Shown one piece after another: positions 1 through 6,906 of a stretch of DNA of 7,540 nucleotides (position 1 is its first letter; each line of letters begins with the position of its first letter). Location of the stretch: the NCBI GenBank assembly GCA_017959625.1, contig JAGDAG010000038.1:1-7540 (forward strand), given 5' to 3'. Origin of the DNA: Abditibacteriota bacterium. Lineage in GTDB: Bacteria > Armatimonadota > UBA5829. A program made the translations under genes and the position numbers. The notes below the pieces were generated by a model, which was given only the letters and a program-made list of their open reading frames with translations, searched no databases and was not told where the DNA came from.

Positions 1-33
1 AAAACGGCGCCCCGGAAGGGGCGCAATTTTTTT
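1..33. terminator. Bidirectional-looking intrinsic terminator at the operon end
   Basis: A perfect 7-bp GC stem (7-13 with 18-24) closes a GGAA tetraloop. It is flanked by A4 on one side (1-4) and AA plus T7 on the other (25-33). For the minus-strand operon it begins 7 nt after the AraC stop codon, preceded by an A-run and followed by CGTTTT, where the window ends. Read on the plus strand it is followed by the T7 tract, so it could also stop transcription entering the operon from a convergent neighbour. The U-tract on the minus strand is cut by the window edge, so its strength in that direction cannot be judged. Confidence 0.75.
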
Positions 34-847
34 ATTTACGGGGTCTCGGGAGCCCGTTTCCGCCTTTTTTGTATTCCATGGGGCTGACTCCCGTCCGTTT
101 TTTGAAAAAGTTGGAAAAATATCCGGGGCTGGAAAACGACATCTCGTAGGATACGTCGGTGACGCTCATTCCTTTTTCCAGCAGCGAAACGGCATACGAG
201 GCCCTCAGGGCGCTGAAATAATCCGTGGGGCTCATGCCGGCAAACCTGTGAAAGATGTTCCTCACGGAGGTGGCGCAGTGGCCGGCCACCCTTTCCAGTT
301 CCCCGAGGCGTATCTGCCTGGTTATATTCTGCTCCATATACCCCACCATTTCCGAAAATATCTGCGCATCCTGGGAAAGAGGCTTCGGTTCCGTAACGGC
401 GCTCTCCTCCTGTTTCATTTCTATGAGCAGCGCTTCCAGCAGCGCCTTTATCAGAGTCAGGCCGGCCGGGGCGTGTTCGGGCCTCGCGATCTCCTGCTCC
501 AGAAGCGAGAGCAGCTTTTTTTCCTTTTCTCCCGCTTTTTTGCTGCCTGCCGAGAGGAACTCCGAAAGCCCGTCTCCCGTGAAAGACACCGTCATGATGC
601 TCACGGAGCCGTTTTCGGCGTTCATGCCGTGGAGCAGCCACGGGCTGTGGAGCACCAGCATGCCGGGACGCGTCCTGAAGACCCCCGCCCCGGTGGTGAC
701 TATGCATTCGCCGCTCAGAAAGTAGGAAAGCTCCCACATGGGATGGGTCTCTCCCAGAAACACGTAATGCGAATAGGTTTTTATAAAGGCCGTATGGACG
801 GCGTTGATCTTTATGGCGGGGGTCAGCAGAGTCTCGCTGAAGATCAT
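32..847 (-). CDS. AraC-family transcriptional regulator
   Basis: A 271-residue regulator. Residues 1-95 look like the AraC-type cupin/ligand-binding arm (His35 and Glu39 in a HPMWELSY stretch, then RPGMLVLHSPWLLHG at about 60-74). Residues 96-160 form a helical linker. Residues 179-261 contain the tandem helix-turn-helix DNA-binding domain, ending with the typical AraC signature (SVTDVSYEMSFSSPGYFSNFFKKRTGVSPMEY). The length is usual for the family. The same frame stays open upstream to 1111, but I chose ATG at 847: it has AGGAG 9 nt upstream, the protein then starts exactly at the cupin arm, and the upstream part lies inside the preceding gene and is Arg-rich nonsense. The start overlaps the GDPD gene's stop as ATGA, implying translational coupling. 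Being last in the operon, it probably senses a sugar and regulates this operon and perhaps the divergent gene. That role is inferred; the ligand is unknown. Confidence 0.93.
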   Translation of the reverse strand: MIFSETLLTPAIKINAVHTAFIKTYSHYVFLGETHPMWELSYFLSGECIVTTGAGVFRTRPGMLVLHSPWLLHGMNAENGSVSIMTVSFTGDGLSEFLSAGSKKAGEKEKKLLSLLEQEIARPEHAPAGLTLIKALLEALLIEMKQEESAVTEPKPLSQDAQIFSEMVGYMEQNITRQIRLGELERVAGHCATSVRNIFHRFAGMSPTDYFSALRASYAVSLLEKGMSVTDVSYEMSFSSPGYFSNFFKKRTGVSPMEYKKGGNGLPRPRK

Positions 848-1677
848 TTTTTTCTTCTCCTGCCGGTCTGCTCCAGAAACAGCGAAAGGGCCAGGGTCCT
901 GTCCGTCTGTATTATGTCGTAGCCCCGGTCCGCCAGCCAGCCCCAGGCGTATTCGGGGCCTTCGGTAAAAGCGGCGTCGTCGGAATGGCCGGCGGAAAGC
1001 TGCTTTTTGCAGTTGTAGATGATGGCGTTGGCCCAAACCAGTTTGCCGTCCCTGTGCAGCCTTTCCGCGTATTCCGCGCTGCCTGTTTCGCAGTTCTCCG
1101 AAGCAAAACAAACCTCGGCCCCCACGTAGTTGATGCGCCGTTTTTTCAGCTCTTCGTGGATCCCTCCGTCGGTTTCCCCCAGTATGGGCAGATACGCTAC
1201 GTCGGGGGCGTATTCCTCCATGATGTCAAAGAGCTCCCGCCGCGGCGCGGATTTGACCACTGTCTGGTCGGTCATGTCCCACGCCTTTATCATATCGCTT
1301 ATGGCCCGGGGGTTCTCCCAGAACTTGTCTGTATTCAAATAGCATTTCCCCTTGAAACGCGCCAGCACTTCTTCAAAGGTGCAGAGGCCGAACTGGGTGG
1401 GAGTGTCGTCATAATTGACGTAGCGAAGCTGTTTTATCTCTTCGTCGGAGAGCTCCCTTATGCTGCCTTCATAGTTCAGGTGCGCTTTTTCCATCCCCGG
1501 ATGCAGTATCCACAGGGTGCCTTCCCTGCTGTAATTGAGGTCCACCTCTATCATGTCGGCGCCGTGGCGCGCCGCCGCCTCGTAGGAGGCCATTGTGTTG
1601 GGGGGCACGTTGCCTCCCGCTTCGCCCCGGTGGGCCGCTATTATTATCCGCTGCGCGGCGTCGGCAAAAATATCCAT
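844..1677 (-). CDS. GDPD-family phosphodiesterase (HPGME-type variant)
   Basis: A 277-residue TIM-barrel protein of the glycerophosphodiester phosphodiesterase (GDPD/PI-PLC-like) family, which normally hydrolyses glycerophosphodiesters to glycerol-3-phosphate and an alcohol with a bound divalent metal. The conserved HRG (His16-Arg17), the metal-ligand pair EVD (Glu44, Asp46), the second catalytic His (His59) and a late QTDR (258-260), matching the family's ITD/QTD element, are all present. Two canonical motifs differ: PENT is PPNT (25-28), and the usual HD after the fourth strand is HPGME (59-63). Asp117 in LNTDK sits where the third metal ligand is expected. There is no signal peptide, so it is probably cytoplasmic. 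It starts 2 nt after the stop of the upstream GH36-like gene, with AGGA 10 nt before ATG, and its stop overlaps the AraC start. I recall HPGME-type GDPD-like proteins from other bacteria, but the true substrate is not known to me. Linkage to glycosidases suggests a sugar-linked phosphodiester or related glycoside. Confidence 0.88.
   Translation of the reverse strand: MDIFADAAQRIIIAAHRGEAGGNVPPNTMASYEAAARHGADMIEVDLNYSREGTLWILHPGMEKAHLNYEGSIRELSDEEIKQLRYVNYDDTPTQFGLCTFEEVLARFKGKCYLNTDKFWENPRAISDMIKAWDMTDQTVVKSAPRRELFDIMEEYAPDVAYLPILGETDGGIHEELKKRRINYVGAEVCFASENCETGSAEYAERLHRDGKLVWANAIIYNCKKQLSAGHSDDAAFTEGPEYAWGWLADRGYDIIQTDRTLALSLFLEQTGRRRKK
857..861 (-). promoter_or_regulatory. Ribosome-binding site that fixes the AraC gene start
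   Basis: AGGAG on the minus strand with a 9-nt A-rich spacer to ATG at 847. It lies inside the 3' end of the GDPD gene and supports starting the regulator at 847 instead of at the far upstream in-frame ATG (1111). Confidence 0.8.
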
Positions 1678-1679
1678 TA

Positions 1680-4232
1680 TTATTTTATCCTTTTATACTC
1701 TATCAGCAGGCTGCCGGGCTTTTCCCGGATAAGGGCGGTGAACCGCTTCAGCTCACTCCCTTTCACGGTTTTTTTCTCCTGCAGGTCATAGGTCTCGTAC
1801 AGGCTTATTTCATAATCTGCATCGTCGTCTATGTCACGGAAGGCCAGCTCCACTCCGCAGAAGGGGCAGTCTTCCCTTCTGAACACCACGGCGTAGCCGT
1901 CCTCTTCTTCCGGCCTGCTGTACTGCCAGGCGCAGACGGAATCGGTGCCGGTATCGGGCCTCATGAGGACGTAAAAATTGCCCGGGTGGTATTTGCGCAG
2001 GCGTTTGCACTCCTCCAGGGCCTTTTTCAGCTCCTCCCGGGGGTAGTCCGGGCTCCGTGGGTCGTCCACGAAATCCAGCCCTGTGTTGTAGCCGCTGCGC
2101 ATGTCGTATGGGGTCTTGGCCATGCACGCCCCTATGGACCAGGGGATATAGAAATTCAGGTTGCAGGTGATGAGCTGGTTCAGGCGGGCGTATTTCAGAG
2201 TGTCCAGCCCTATATGGCAGTAGGAATCGCTGCGCCAGTAGGGCAGAGACCTGCTTATGAGCTCCAGGTCCAGCCTGGTCCCCCCGCCTGCGCAGTTGTC
2301 TATGAGCAGCCCCGGATTGTTTTGGACCAGCTCGTCCCAGAAGCGGTAGAGGGCGGTGCAGAACACGTCTTCGGCTATGCCCTCCCTGTCCGGCGCGGTC
2401 TCCCCCAGAAACCGGGCAACGCGTCCGTAGTCCGTCATGGAATCGGTGCGCCATATATCCACGCCCCATTCCCGGAATATGCCGGTCATGACCTCCAGCA
2501 TATATTTGTAGCCCTCCGGGTCCACCAGGGCAAAGCTGCCCTCCATGTCAAACTCCGGATGCTCCTCGGCTATATAGGTGCCGGGCTGCACGGTCTCCGG
2601 AGCCAGCCACAGCAGGGTCTTCATGCCGCTTTCCCTGACCAGCCTCGTTACGGGCTTCATGCCATGGGGATATCTCACCGGGTCCGCTATATCCTTTGCC
2701 GGCAGGCGGTAGTTGCCCATGCAGGCGGGAAAGCCGTCCTTCAGATACCAGGCGTCGAACCACGTGCATTCAAAGCCCAGGCCCCGGAACGCCCTGACGT
2801 AGCTTATGTCCAGGGCTTCCGTGGCGGCGTTGGTATCCTTGGCGCAGGAGGCGCAGCACAGCTTGATAAAGGCCGGCTCGCCGTTTTCCCGGGGGATGAT
2901 ATGGTTTATCATACACTTGCGGAAGGAATCATAGCCCGCCTGCACGTCCGGCCCGTCGTAAAGGGATATCAGTATCCTGGCGCTGCGCAGGGTCTCTCCG
3001 GGCTTCAGATAAGTGTTCACCCTGTCTCTGCCTGCCCTCAGGGCGAGAGTGTCCCCCTTCCTGTCAAAGGAGGCCTTCCAGCTGCCGGTCCAGCCTATGC
3101 CGCAGACCAGGCCCCCGCCGGGGAGCCCCAGTCCGAAATACGGCGAATATTCCCCGCCGCAGGGCATGGAGCCTACGCTTCCTATACGGACGGCCTTGCC
3201 GGGCTGCAGGTATTCGGGCAGCATCTTGAACTCGTCCCAGCAAAACTCCCTGTAGCCTATGGAGCCCTTGGTTTTCAAAAGCAGCATGGAGCCCGGAAAG
3301 CTCCTGGCTTCTTCGTCATAGGGGATGGCGGAGTTTTTTGGCAGGTCGGCGGGGAGGCTGCTCTTAATGAGGGGCGCTTCCCCCGGGGAAGTTACGTCCA
3401 GGGCCAGAGCCGAGATATCCGAGATCACGGGGGTGTTTTGTGTTCCGGTGTTGGTGAAATACACCGTCCAGTCCAGGCTGTCGCAGTCTTCGTAGATACG
3501 GGCGTCAAAAACCGCCTGCAGGCCCGTTTCCGGGTCGGTGAAGGTCACGGTTTTGCGGCTTTCGGAGGCGCTTACGCGCTTGTCGGCCCCGGTTTTTTCC
3601 CACCCGGGCAGCAGCTCGTCGGAGGACCTGCCTCCGTAGATGAAGCAGAAGGGCAGCCTGGCCCCGTATTCCGCAGAGCTCATGAGCTCGTCAAGCCAAT
3701 ATACCTTTCCCGAGCGGCCGGTGCAGCGGGCTTCCGCCCAGTCCCACTGGTCGCTGGTTATGCCGTCGCCGGCGTCGTCCACCCGCAGCTCCAGGGTATG
3801 GGCGTCGGCAAGGGTCATCTCCAGGTCAAAAAAGCTGCCGTCCCCTTTCATGACGGGGGAGGTGAACACCTCTTTGCCGTCGGCCGTGACGTGCCCCCGC
3901 ACCGAGGCGGGGGAGCCGGTCATCTGTCCGTCTATGCCGTAGGAGCAGGCAAAGGACACTATGGGCTCCCGGAAGGTAAAGGTGAGGGCGCCGTTGGCGT
4001 GGGCGCCTATGCCTCTTTGGAATTCCCTGTCCCCCAGGCGTATGGGCATGCCCGTGTTGTGTATGCAGCGGTTGACCCTGGCCGCGCCTTCGGTCACTTC
4101 AAAGGAGGCGTCCCGTTTCGGAGCAAAGGCTTTGCCCGAAAGGGCGCTGCCCAGCAGTCCGGAGGCTATGGAGCCGGCGCAAAAGGCTGCCGCCGGCAGC
4201 AGGAGCAGGATGATGCAGATGATGGTCTTCAC
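1680..4232 (-). CDS. Secreted NPCBM + GH36-type alpha-galactosidase-like enzyme (second copy)
   Basis: An 850-residue exported glycosidase. Residues 1-20 are a Sec signal peptide (MK, Ile/Leu-rich core, AAAFCAG). Residues about 44-172 are an NPCBM carbohydrate-binding module, marked by RGIGAHANG (73-81) and DQWDWAEA (161-168). Residues about 178-445 fit the GH36 N-terminal beta-supersandwich. Residues about 452-755 are the TIM barrel and 760-850 a C-terminal beta domain. The expected retaining catalytic Asp residues are Asp597 in IWRTD (nucleophile; KWD or KYD in classic GH36) and Asp669 in WRSD (acid/base), the latter preceded by IDNCAGGGTR (644-653), matching the family's CxSGGGR loop. The likely reaction is release of terminal alpha-galactose or alpha-N-acetylgalactosamine from an external glycan; exact specificity is not visible. 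The start is GTG with GGAG 9 nt upstream. No lipobox, anchor or dockerin is seen. It is a paralogue of the gene just upstream. It contains no TTA, CTA or TCA codon. Confidence 0.9.
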   Translation of the reverse strand: MKTIICIILLLLPAAAFCAGSIASGLLGSALSGKAFAPKRDASFEVTEGAARVNRCIHNTGMPIRLGDREFQRGIGAHANGALTFTFREPIVSFACSYGIDGQMTGSPASVRGHVTADGKEVFTSPVMKGDGSFFDLEMTLADAHTLELRVDDAGDGITSDQWDWAEARCTGRSGKVYWLDELMSSAEYGARLPFCFIYGGRSSDELLPGWEKTGADKRVSASESRKTVTFTDPETGLQAVFDARIYEDCDSLDWTVYFTNTGTQNTPVISDISALALDVTSPGEAPLIKSSLPADLPKNSAIPYDEEARSFPGSMLLLKTKGSIGYREFCWDEFKMLPEYLQPGKAVRIGSVGSMPCGGEYSPYFGLGLPGGGLVCGIGWTGSWKASFDRKGDTLALRAGRDRVNTYLKPGETLRSARILISLYDGPDVQAGYDSFRKCMINHIIPRENGEPAFIKLCCASCAKDTNAATEALDISYVRAFRGLGFECTWFDAWYLKDGFPACMGNYRLPAKDIADPVRYPHGMKPVTRLVRESGMKTLLWLAPETVQPGTYIAEEHPEFDMEGSFALVDPEGYKYMLEVMTGIFREWGVDIWRTDSMTDYGRVARFLGETAPDREGIAEDVFCTALYRFWDELVQNNPGLLIDNCAGGGTRLDLELISRSLPYWRSDSYCHIGLDTLKYARLNQLITCNLNFYIPWSIGACMAKTPYDMRSGYNTGLDFVDDPRSPDYPREELKKALEECKRLRKYHPGNFYVLMRPDTGTDSVCAWQYSRPEEEDGYAVVFRREDCPFCGVELAFRDIDDDADYEISLYETYDLQEKKTVKGSELKRFTALIREKPGSLLIEYKRIK

Positions 4233-4241
4233 GGCTTTGTT

Positions 4242-4245
4242 CTCC
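4242..4245 (-). promoter_or_regulatory. Ribosome-binding site for the GTG start of the second GH36-like gene
   Basis: GGAG, 9 nt before GTG at 4232. The surrounding 11 nt (AAAACGGAGAA, 4240-4250) are identical to those before the upstream paralogue (6878-6888). This supports both GTG starts and suggests the RBS was copied along with the gene. Confidence 0.75.
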
Positions 4246-4256
4246 GTTTTGTTGGC

Positions 4257-4287
4257 CTTCTCTGCGGGGAGAGCCCCCGCAGAGAAG
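4257..4287 (-). other. Intercistronic perfect hairpin between the two GH36-like genes
   Basis: A perfect 13-bp GC-rich stem (4257-4269 with 4275-4287) and a 5-nt loop fill half of the 61-nt gap. The hairpin begins 7 nt after the first enzyme's stop codon. Neither strand has a U-tract after it (GCCAACAAAACGG on the minus strand), so it does not look like a full intrinsic terminator. Possible roles, inferred only, are partial attenuation, a 3' stabiliser for the upstream segment of the mRNA, or differential expression of the two paralogues. Confidence 0.8.
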
Positions 4288-4293
4288 ACAGCT

Positions 4294-6873
4294 CTATTTT
4301 ATCCGCGCGTATTCTATCAGCAGGCTGCCGGGCTTGTCGGCGATCACTACGTTGAGATCCTGCAGCTCCCTGCCGGAGACCTCTCCGGTTTCCTTCAGGT
4401 CGTAGGTCTCGTAAAGGCTTATGCGGTAGCGGGCTTTCTCGTCTATGGCTTTGAAAGGCACGTCGATGCCGCTCCAGGGGCATTCCTCTCTTCTGAACAC
4501 CACTGCGTAGCCGTCCTCTTCTTCGGGCCTGTGATACTGCCAGGCGCACACCGAGGAGGCCGTGTTGTCCGCGTTGAACAGGGAGTAAAAGTCTCCCAGG
4601 TGGTATTTCCGCAGGCGTTTGCACTCCTGCAGGCCTTTCTCCAGCTCCGCCTTGGGATAGTCGGCGGGACGGGTGTCTCCGCAGAAGGATATGCCCGTGT
4701 TGAAGCCGCTGCGCAGGGAGTAGGGCGTCACTGCCAGGGTGCCTCCGGTGCTCCAGGGGATATAGTGGTTCAGATTGCTGGTGATCAGCTGGTTGAGGCG
4801 GGCGGACTTGAGGTCGTCGTTCTGCACCCACACGTTGCTGTCCGAGCGCCACAGGGTGATGGAGCGGCTCATGAGCTCCAGCTCCAGACGGGTGCCGCCG
4901 CCGCAGCAGTTGTCTATGAGCAGGCCCGGGCGTTCCGCTCTCAGGTCGTCCCAGAAACGGTAGAGGGCGGTGACGAACCTGTCTTCGGCAATGCCCTGCC
5001 GGTCGGGAGCCGTCTCTCCCGTAGATGTCATGAGGGCGAGCAGGTCCGTGCCGGAGTCCGTACGGAAGATGCTCACGTCCCATTCTTTGAAGCAGGTCAG
5101 GAGGAAACGCTTCATATAATCGTAGGCTTCGGGATCAACCAGGGCAAAGCTGCCGCCGCCGGGCTTGCCATCGGCAGTCATGACCCATTCGGGATGCTCC
5201 TCAGCCAAAAAGGTGCCCGCCACCACGTTCTCGGGGGCGAACCACATCATCACCTTTTTGCCGTAGGCGGTGATAAGGTTTGTAAGGGGCTTCATGCCGT
5301 GGGGGAACCTCACCGGGTCCGGAAGGTCGGACACGGGGAAGTGATAGTTGCCCATGCCCGCCGGGAAGGCGTTGCGGTGGTACCAGGCGTCGAACCAGCT
5401 GACCTCAAAGCTCATATCCCTGAAGGACTTGATGTAGGCTCTGTCTATATCCTCGGTGGTGGTCACCGCTTCCTTGCCGGAGGTGGAGTAGGCCAGAGGA
5501 ATGAAGGCCGGCTTGCCGTCCAGCTTCGGTATGATATGCCGTATCATGGCCCGGCGGAAGCAGTTGAAGCCCTCCTGCAGGCCCGTGCCTTCGTAAAACA
5601 CCGTGAGAGATCTGGCGCTGCGCAGGGTCTCCCCGGGCTTCAGATATGTGTTGACGCCGCTGCGGCCGGCGCTGATGAAGAGCTCCTTGCCCTCTCTGGA
5701 AAAATCCGCTTCCCAGGTGCCGGACCAGCCCAGGGCGCTGACTATGCCGCCGGTGGGCCACTTCACCGCAAAATAGGGGGAATGATCTCCGCCGCAGGCG
5801 GAAAGGCTGCCGTGGCGTATCTCTATGGGCTTCTCTTCCTGCAGGAACCGGGGGGTGAGTTTGAACTCGTCCCAGTTGAACCTGGCGCAGCCGATGGAGC
5901 CGGCGGTGGTGAGCACTATGACGTCGTTTTTGTCGTTGGGGCCGCTTGTGTCGGCGAACATGAGCCCCGTGGGCAGGGTGCCTTTGCCCGCCGGCGCTTC
6001 TTCGGGGTTATTGACCCGCAGGTCAAGGGACTTCACGTCGGATATGACCGGGGTGTTCTCACTCCCCTTGTTCTCAAAATACAAGGTCCAGTCCAGGGCC
6101 TGCTCCGGCTCGTAGATCTTTACTATAGCCTTTACTTCCAGCCCCGTGTCCGGGTCGGAGTAAACGTAGGTCTTTTCCGTGGCGTTCCCCGTTTTCTTCT
6201 CGGTTTCCTCAAATCTCCAGTTCGGCAGACAAACGTCGGAAGACACCCCGCCGTATTTGAAGCTGAAAGGGTAGCCCGGCTCTATTTTGGAGCCGCCCGC
6301 CAGAACGTCCAGATAATACTTTTTGCCGGAGGCGCCGACCACGTAGGCCTCCGCCCAGTCCCACTGGTCGCAGGTGGGACCGTCCTCCGCGTTGTCCAGG
6401 GCCAGCTCGATGGACTCCGCTCCGTCAAAGGCCAGAGCGATATCCAGCACCGAGTTGTCGCCCTTGACGGCTCCCTCGGTCTGCCACACGGTCTTGCCGT
6501 CGGCGTAGATATAGGCCCGCACCGAGGCGGGAGTGCCCGCCATCTGGCTGTCTATGCCCGCCTTGCTCCGAAAAGCCTTTATGGGCTCGTCAAGGCTGAT
6601 CTTCAGGCGGCCGGGGGCGTGGGTGCCGATGCCCCTGCCGTATTCCCTGCCCCCCAGGCAGATGGGCTGGTTGGTCTCGTGGACGCACCGGTTGATCTTG
6701 GTGGTCTTGCCCGGCTCGAATTCCTGCAGTATCTCAAAATACTTTTTGCCCTCTTCTTTCTGCGCCTTTCCGCCGCCGAAGGCGCTGTCGGCAAATTCCG
6801 ATAGGTTTACGGCAAATACCGGCATGGCCCAAAGTATGATTGCCGGGATCAGCGCCATTAATACAAGCTTCAC
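4294..6873 (-). CDS. Secreted NPCBM + GH36-type alpha-galactosidase-like enzyme (first copy)
   Basis: An 859-residue exported glycosidase, first gene of the operon. The signal peptide spans residues 1-21 (cleavage expected after VFA), followed by a charged Gly/Lys/Glu linker. An NPCBM module lies at about 52-181 (RGIGTHAPG at 80-88, DQWDWAEA at 169-176), a GH36-like beta-supersandwich at about 187-450, the catalytic barrel at about 458-765 and a C-terminal beta domain to 859. Predicted catalytic residues are Asp606 in IFRTD (nucleophile) and Asp678 in WRSD (acid/base), with IDNCCGGGTR at 653-662 as the CxSGGGR-like loop. It is roughly half or more identical to the downstream paralogue along its whole length, and strongest at the C-terminus (both end GSLLIEYxRIK). 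The start is GTG with GGAG 6 nt upstream, and the stop is TAG. It likely removes alpha-linked galactose-type residues outside the cytoplasm. Acid/base-loop residues differ between the copies (SDSNVWVQ here, SDSYCHIG there), so the substrates may differ. Confidence 0.9.
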   Translation of the reverse strand: MKLVLMALIPAIILWAMPVFAVNLSEFADSAFGGGKAQKEEGKKYFEILQEFEPGKTTKINRCVHETNQPICLGGREYGRGIGTHAPGRLKISLDEPIKAFRSKAGIDSQMAGTPASVRAYIYADGKTVWQTEGAVKGDNSVLDIALAFDGAESIELALDNAEDGPTCDQWDWAEAYVVGASGKKYYLDVLAGGSKIEPGYPFSFKYGGVSSDVCLPNWRFEETEKKTGNATEKTYVYSDPDTGLEVKAIVKIYEPEQALDWTLYFENKGSENTPVISDVKSLDLRVNNPEEAPAGKGTLPTGLMFADTSGPNDKNDVIVLTTAGSIGCARFNWDEFKLTPRFLQEEKPIEIRHGSLSACGGDHSPYFAVKWPTGGIVSALGWSGTWEADFSREGKELFISAGRSGVNTYLKPGETLRSARSLTVFYEGTGLQEGFNCFRRAMIRHIIPKLDGKPAFIPLAYSTSGKEAVTTTEDIDRAYIKSFRDMSFEVSWFDAWYHRNAFPAGMGNYHFPVSDLPDPVRFPHGMKPLTNLITAYGKKVMMWFAPENVVAGTFLAEEHPEWVMTADGKPGGGSFALVDPEAYDYMKRFLLTCFKEWDVSIFRTDSGTDLLALMTSTGETAPDRQGIAEDRFVTALYRFWDDLRAERPGLLIDNCCGGGTRLELELMSRSITLWRSDSNVWVQNDDLKSARLNQLITSNLNHYIPWSTGGTLAVTPYSLRSGFNTGISFCGDTRPADYPKAELEKGLQECKRLRKYHLGDFYSLFNADNTASSVCAWQYHRPEEEDGYAVVFRREECPWSGIDVPFKAIDEKARYRISLYETYDLKETGEVSGRELQDLNVVIADKPGSLLIEYARIK

Positions 6874-6879
6874 TTTTTT

Positions 6880-6883
6880 CTCC
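6880..6883 (-). promoter_or_regulatory. Ribosome-binding site for the GTG start of the first GH36-like gene
   Basis: GGAG, 6 nt (all A) before GTG at 6873. A later in-frame ATG (residue 6) would delete the positively charged N-terminus of the signal peptide and has no comparable RBS, so GTG is preferred. Confidence 0.75.
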
Positions 6884-6906
6884 GTTTTTTATTATTATCC
6901 GGACCG

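Larger units (their letters stand above)
32..6873 (-). other. Predicted four-gene operon: GH36-like, GH36-like, GDPD-like, araC-type
   Basis: All four genes share the minus strand, with gaps of 61 nt, 2 nt and a 4-nt overlap. One promoter is visible upstream (6963-6982) and a terminator hairpin follows the last stop (7-24). The only internal structure that could split expression is the hairpin at 4257-4287. Inferred logic: two exported enzymes, one cytoplasmic enzyme and a regulator form a self-controlled utilisation unit. An uptake system would have to be encoded elsewhere. Confidence 0.8.

Noticed and set aside
848..1111. N-terminal extension of the AraC-type protein from an upstream ATG at 1111
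   Set aside because: The extra 88 residues overlap the GDPD coding sequence, are Arg/Gly/Gln-rich and unlike any AraC arm. The ATG at 847 has a good RBS and a classic ATGA overlap.
4173..4232. Lipoprotein signal in the second GH36-like enzyme (Cys18 after AAF)
   Set aside because: The residue before Cys is Phe; lipoboxes need Gly, Ala or Ser there. An ordinary signal peptidase I site is more likely.
1593..4355. 920-codon plus-strand open frame antisense to the second GH36-like gene
   Set aside because: It is exactly codon-aligned with the sense gene and open only because that gene avoids TTA, CTA and TCA. Its product is low-complexity Gly/Ala/Val/Pro-rich, matches no domain I know, and the sense strand carries a complete enzyme.
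3961..6804. 947-codon plus-strand open frame antisense to the first GH36-like gene
   Set aside because: Same explanation: it is codon-aligned with the sense gene, with no RBS or recognisable domain, and ends exactly at the sense gene's single CTA codon (Leu24).
1680..6873. GH31 or GH27 assignment for the two large enzymes
   Set aside because: The CxSGGGR-like loop before the acid/base, the long N-terminal beta-supersandwich and the overall length fit GH36 better, though all are clan relatives and the RTD motif leaves some doubt about the subfamily.
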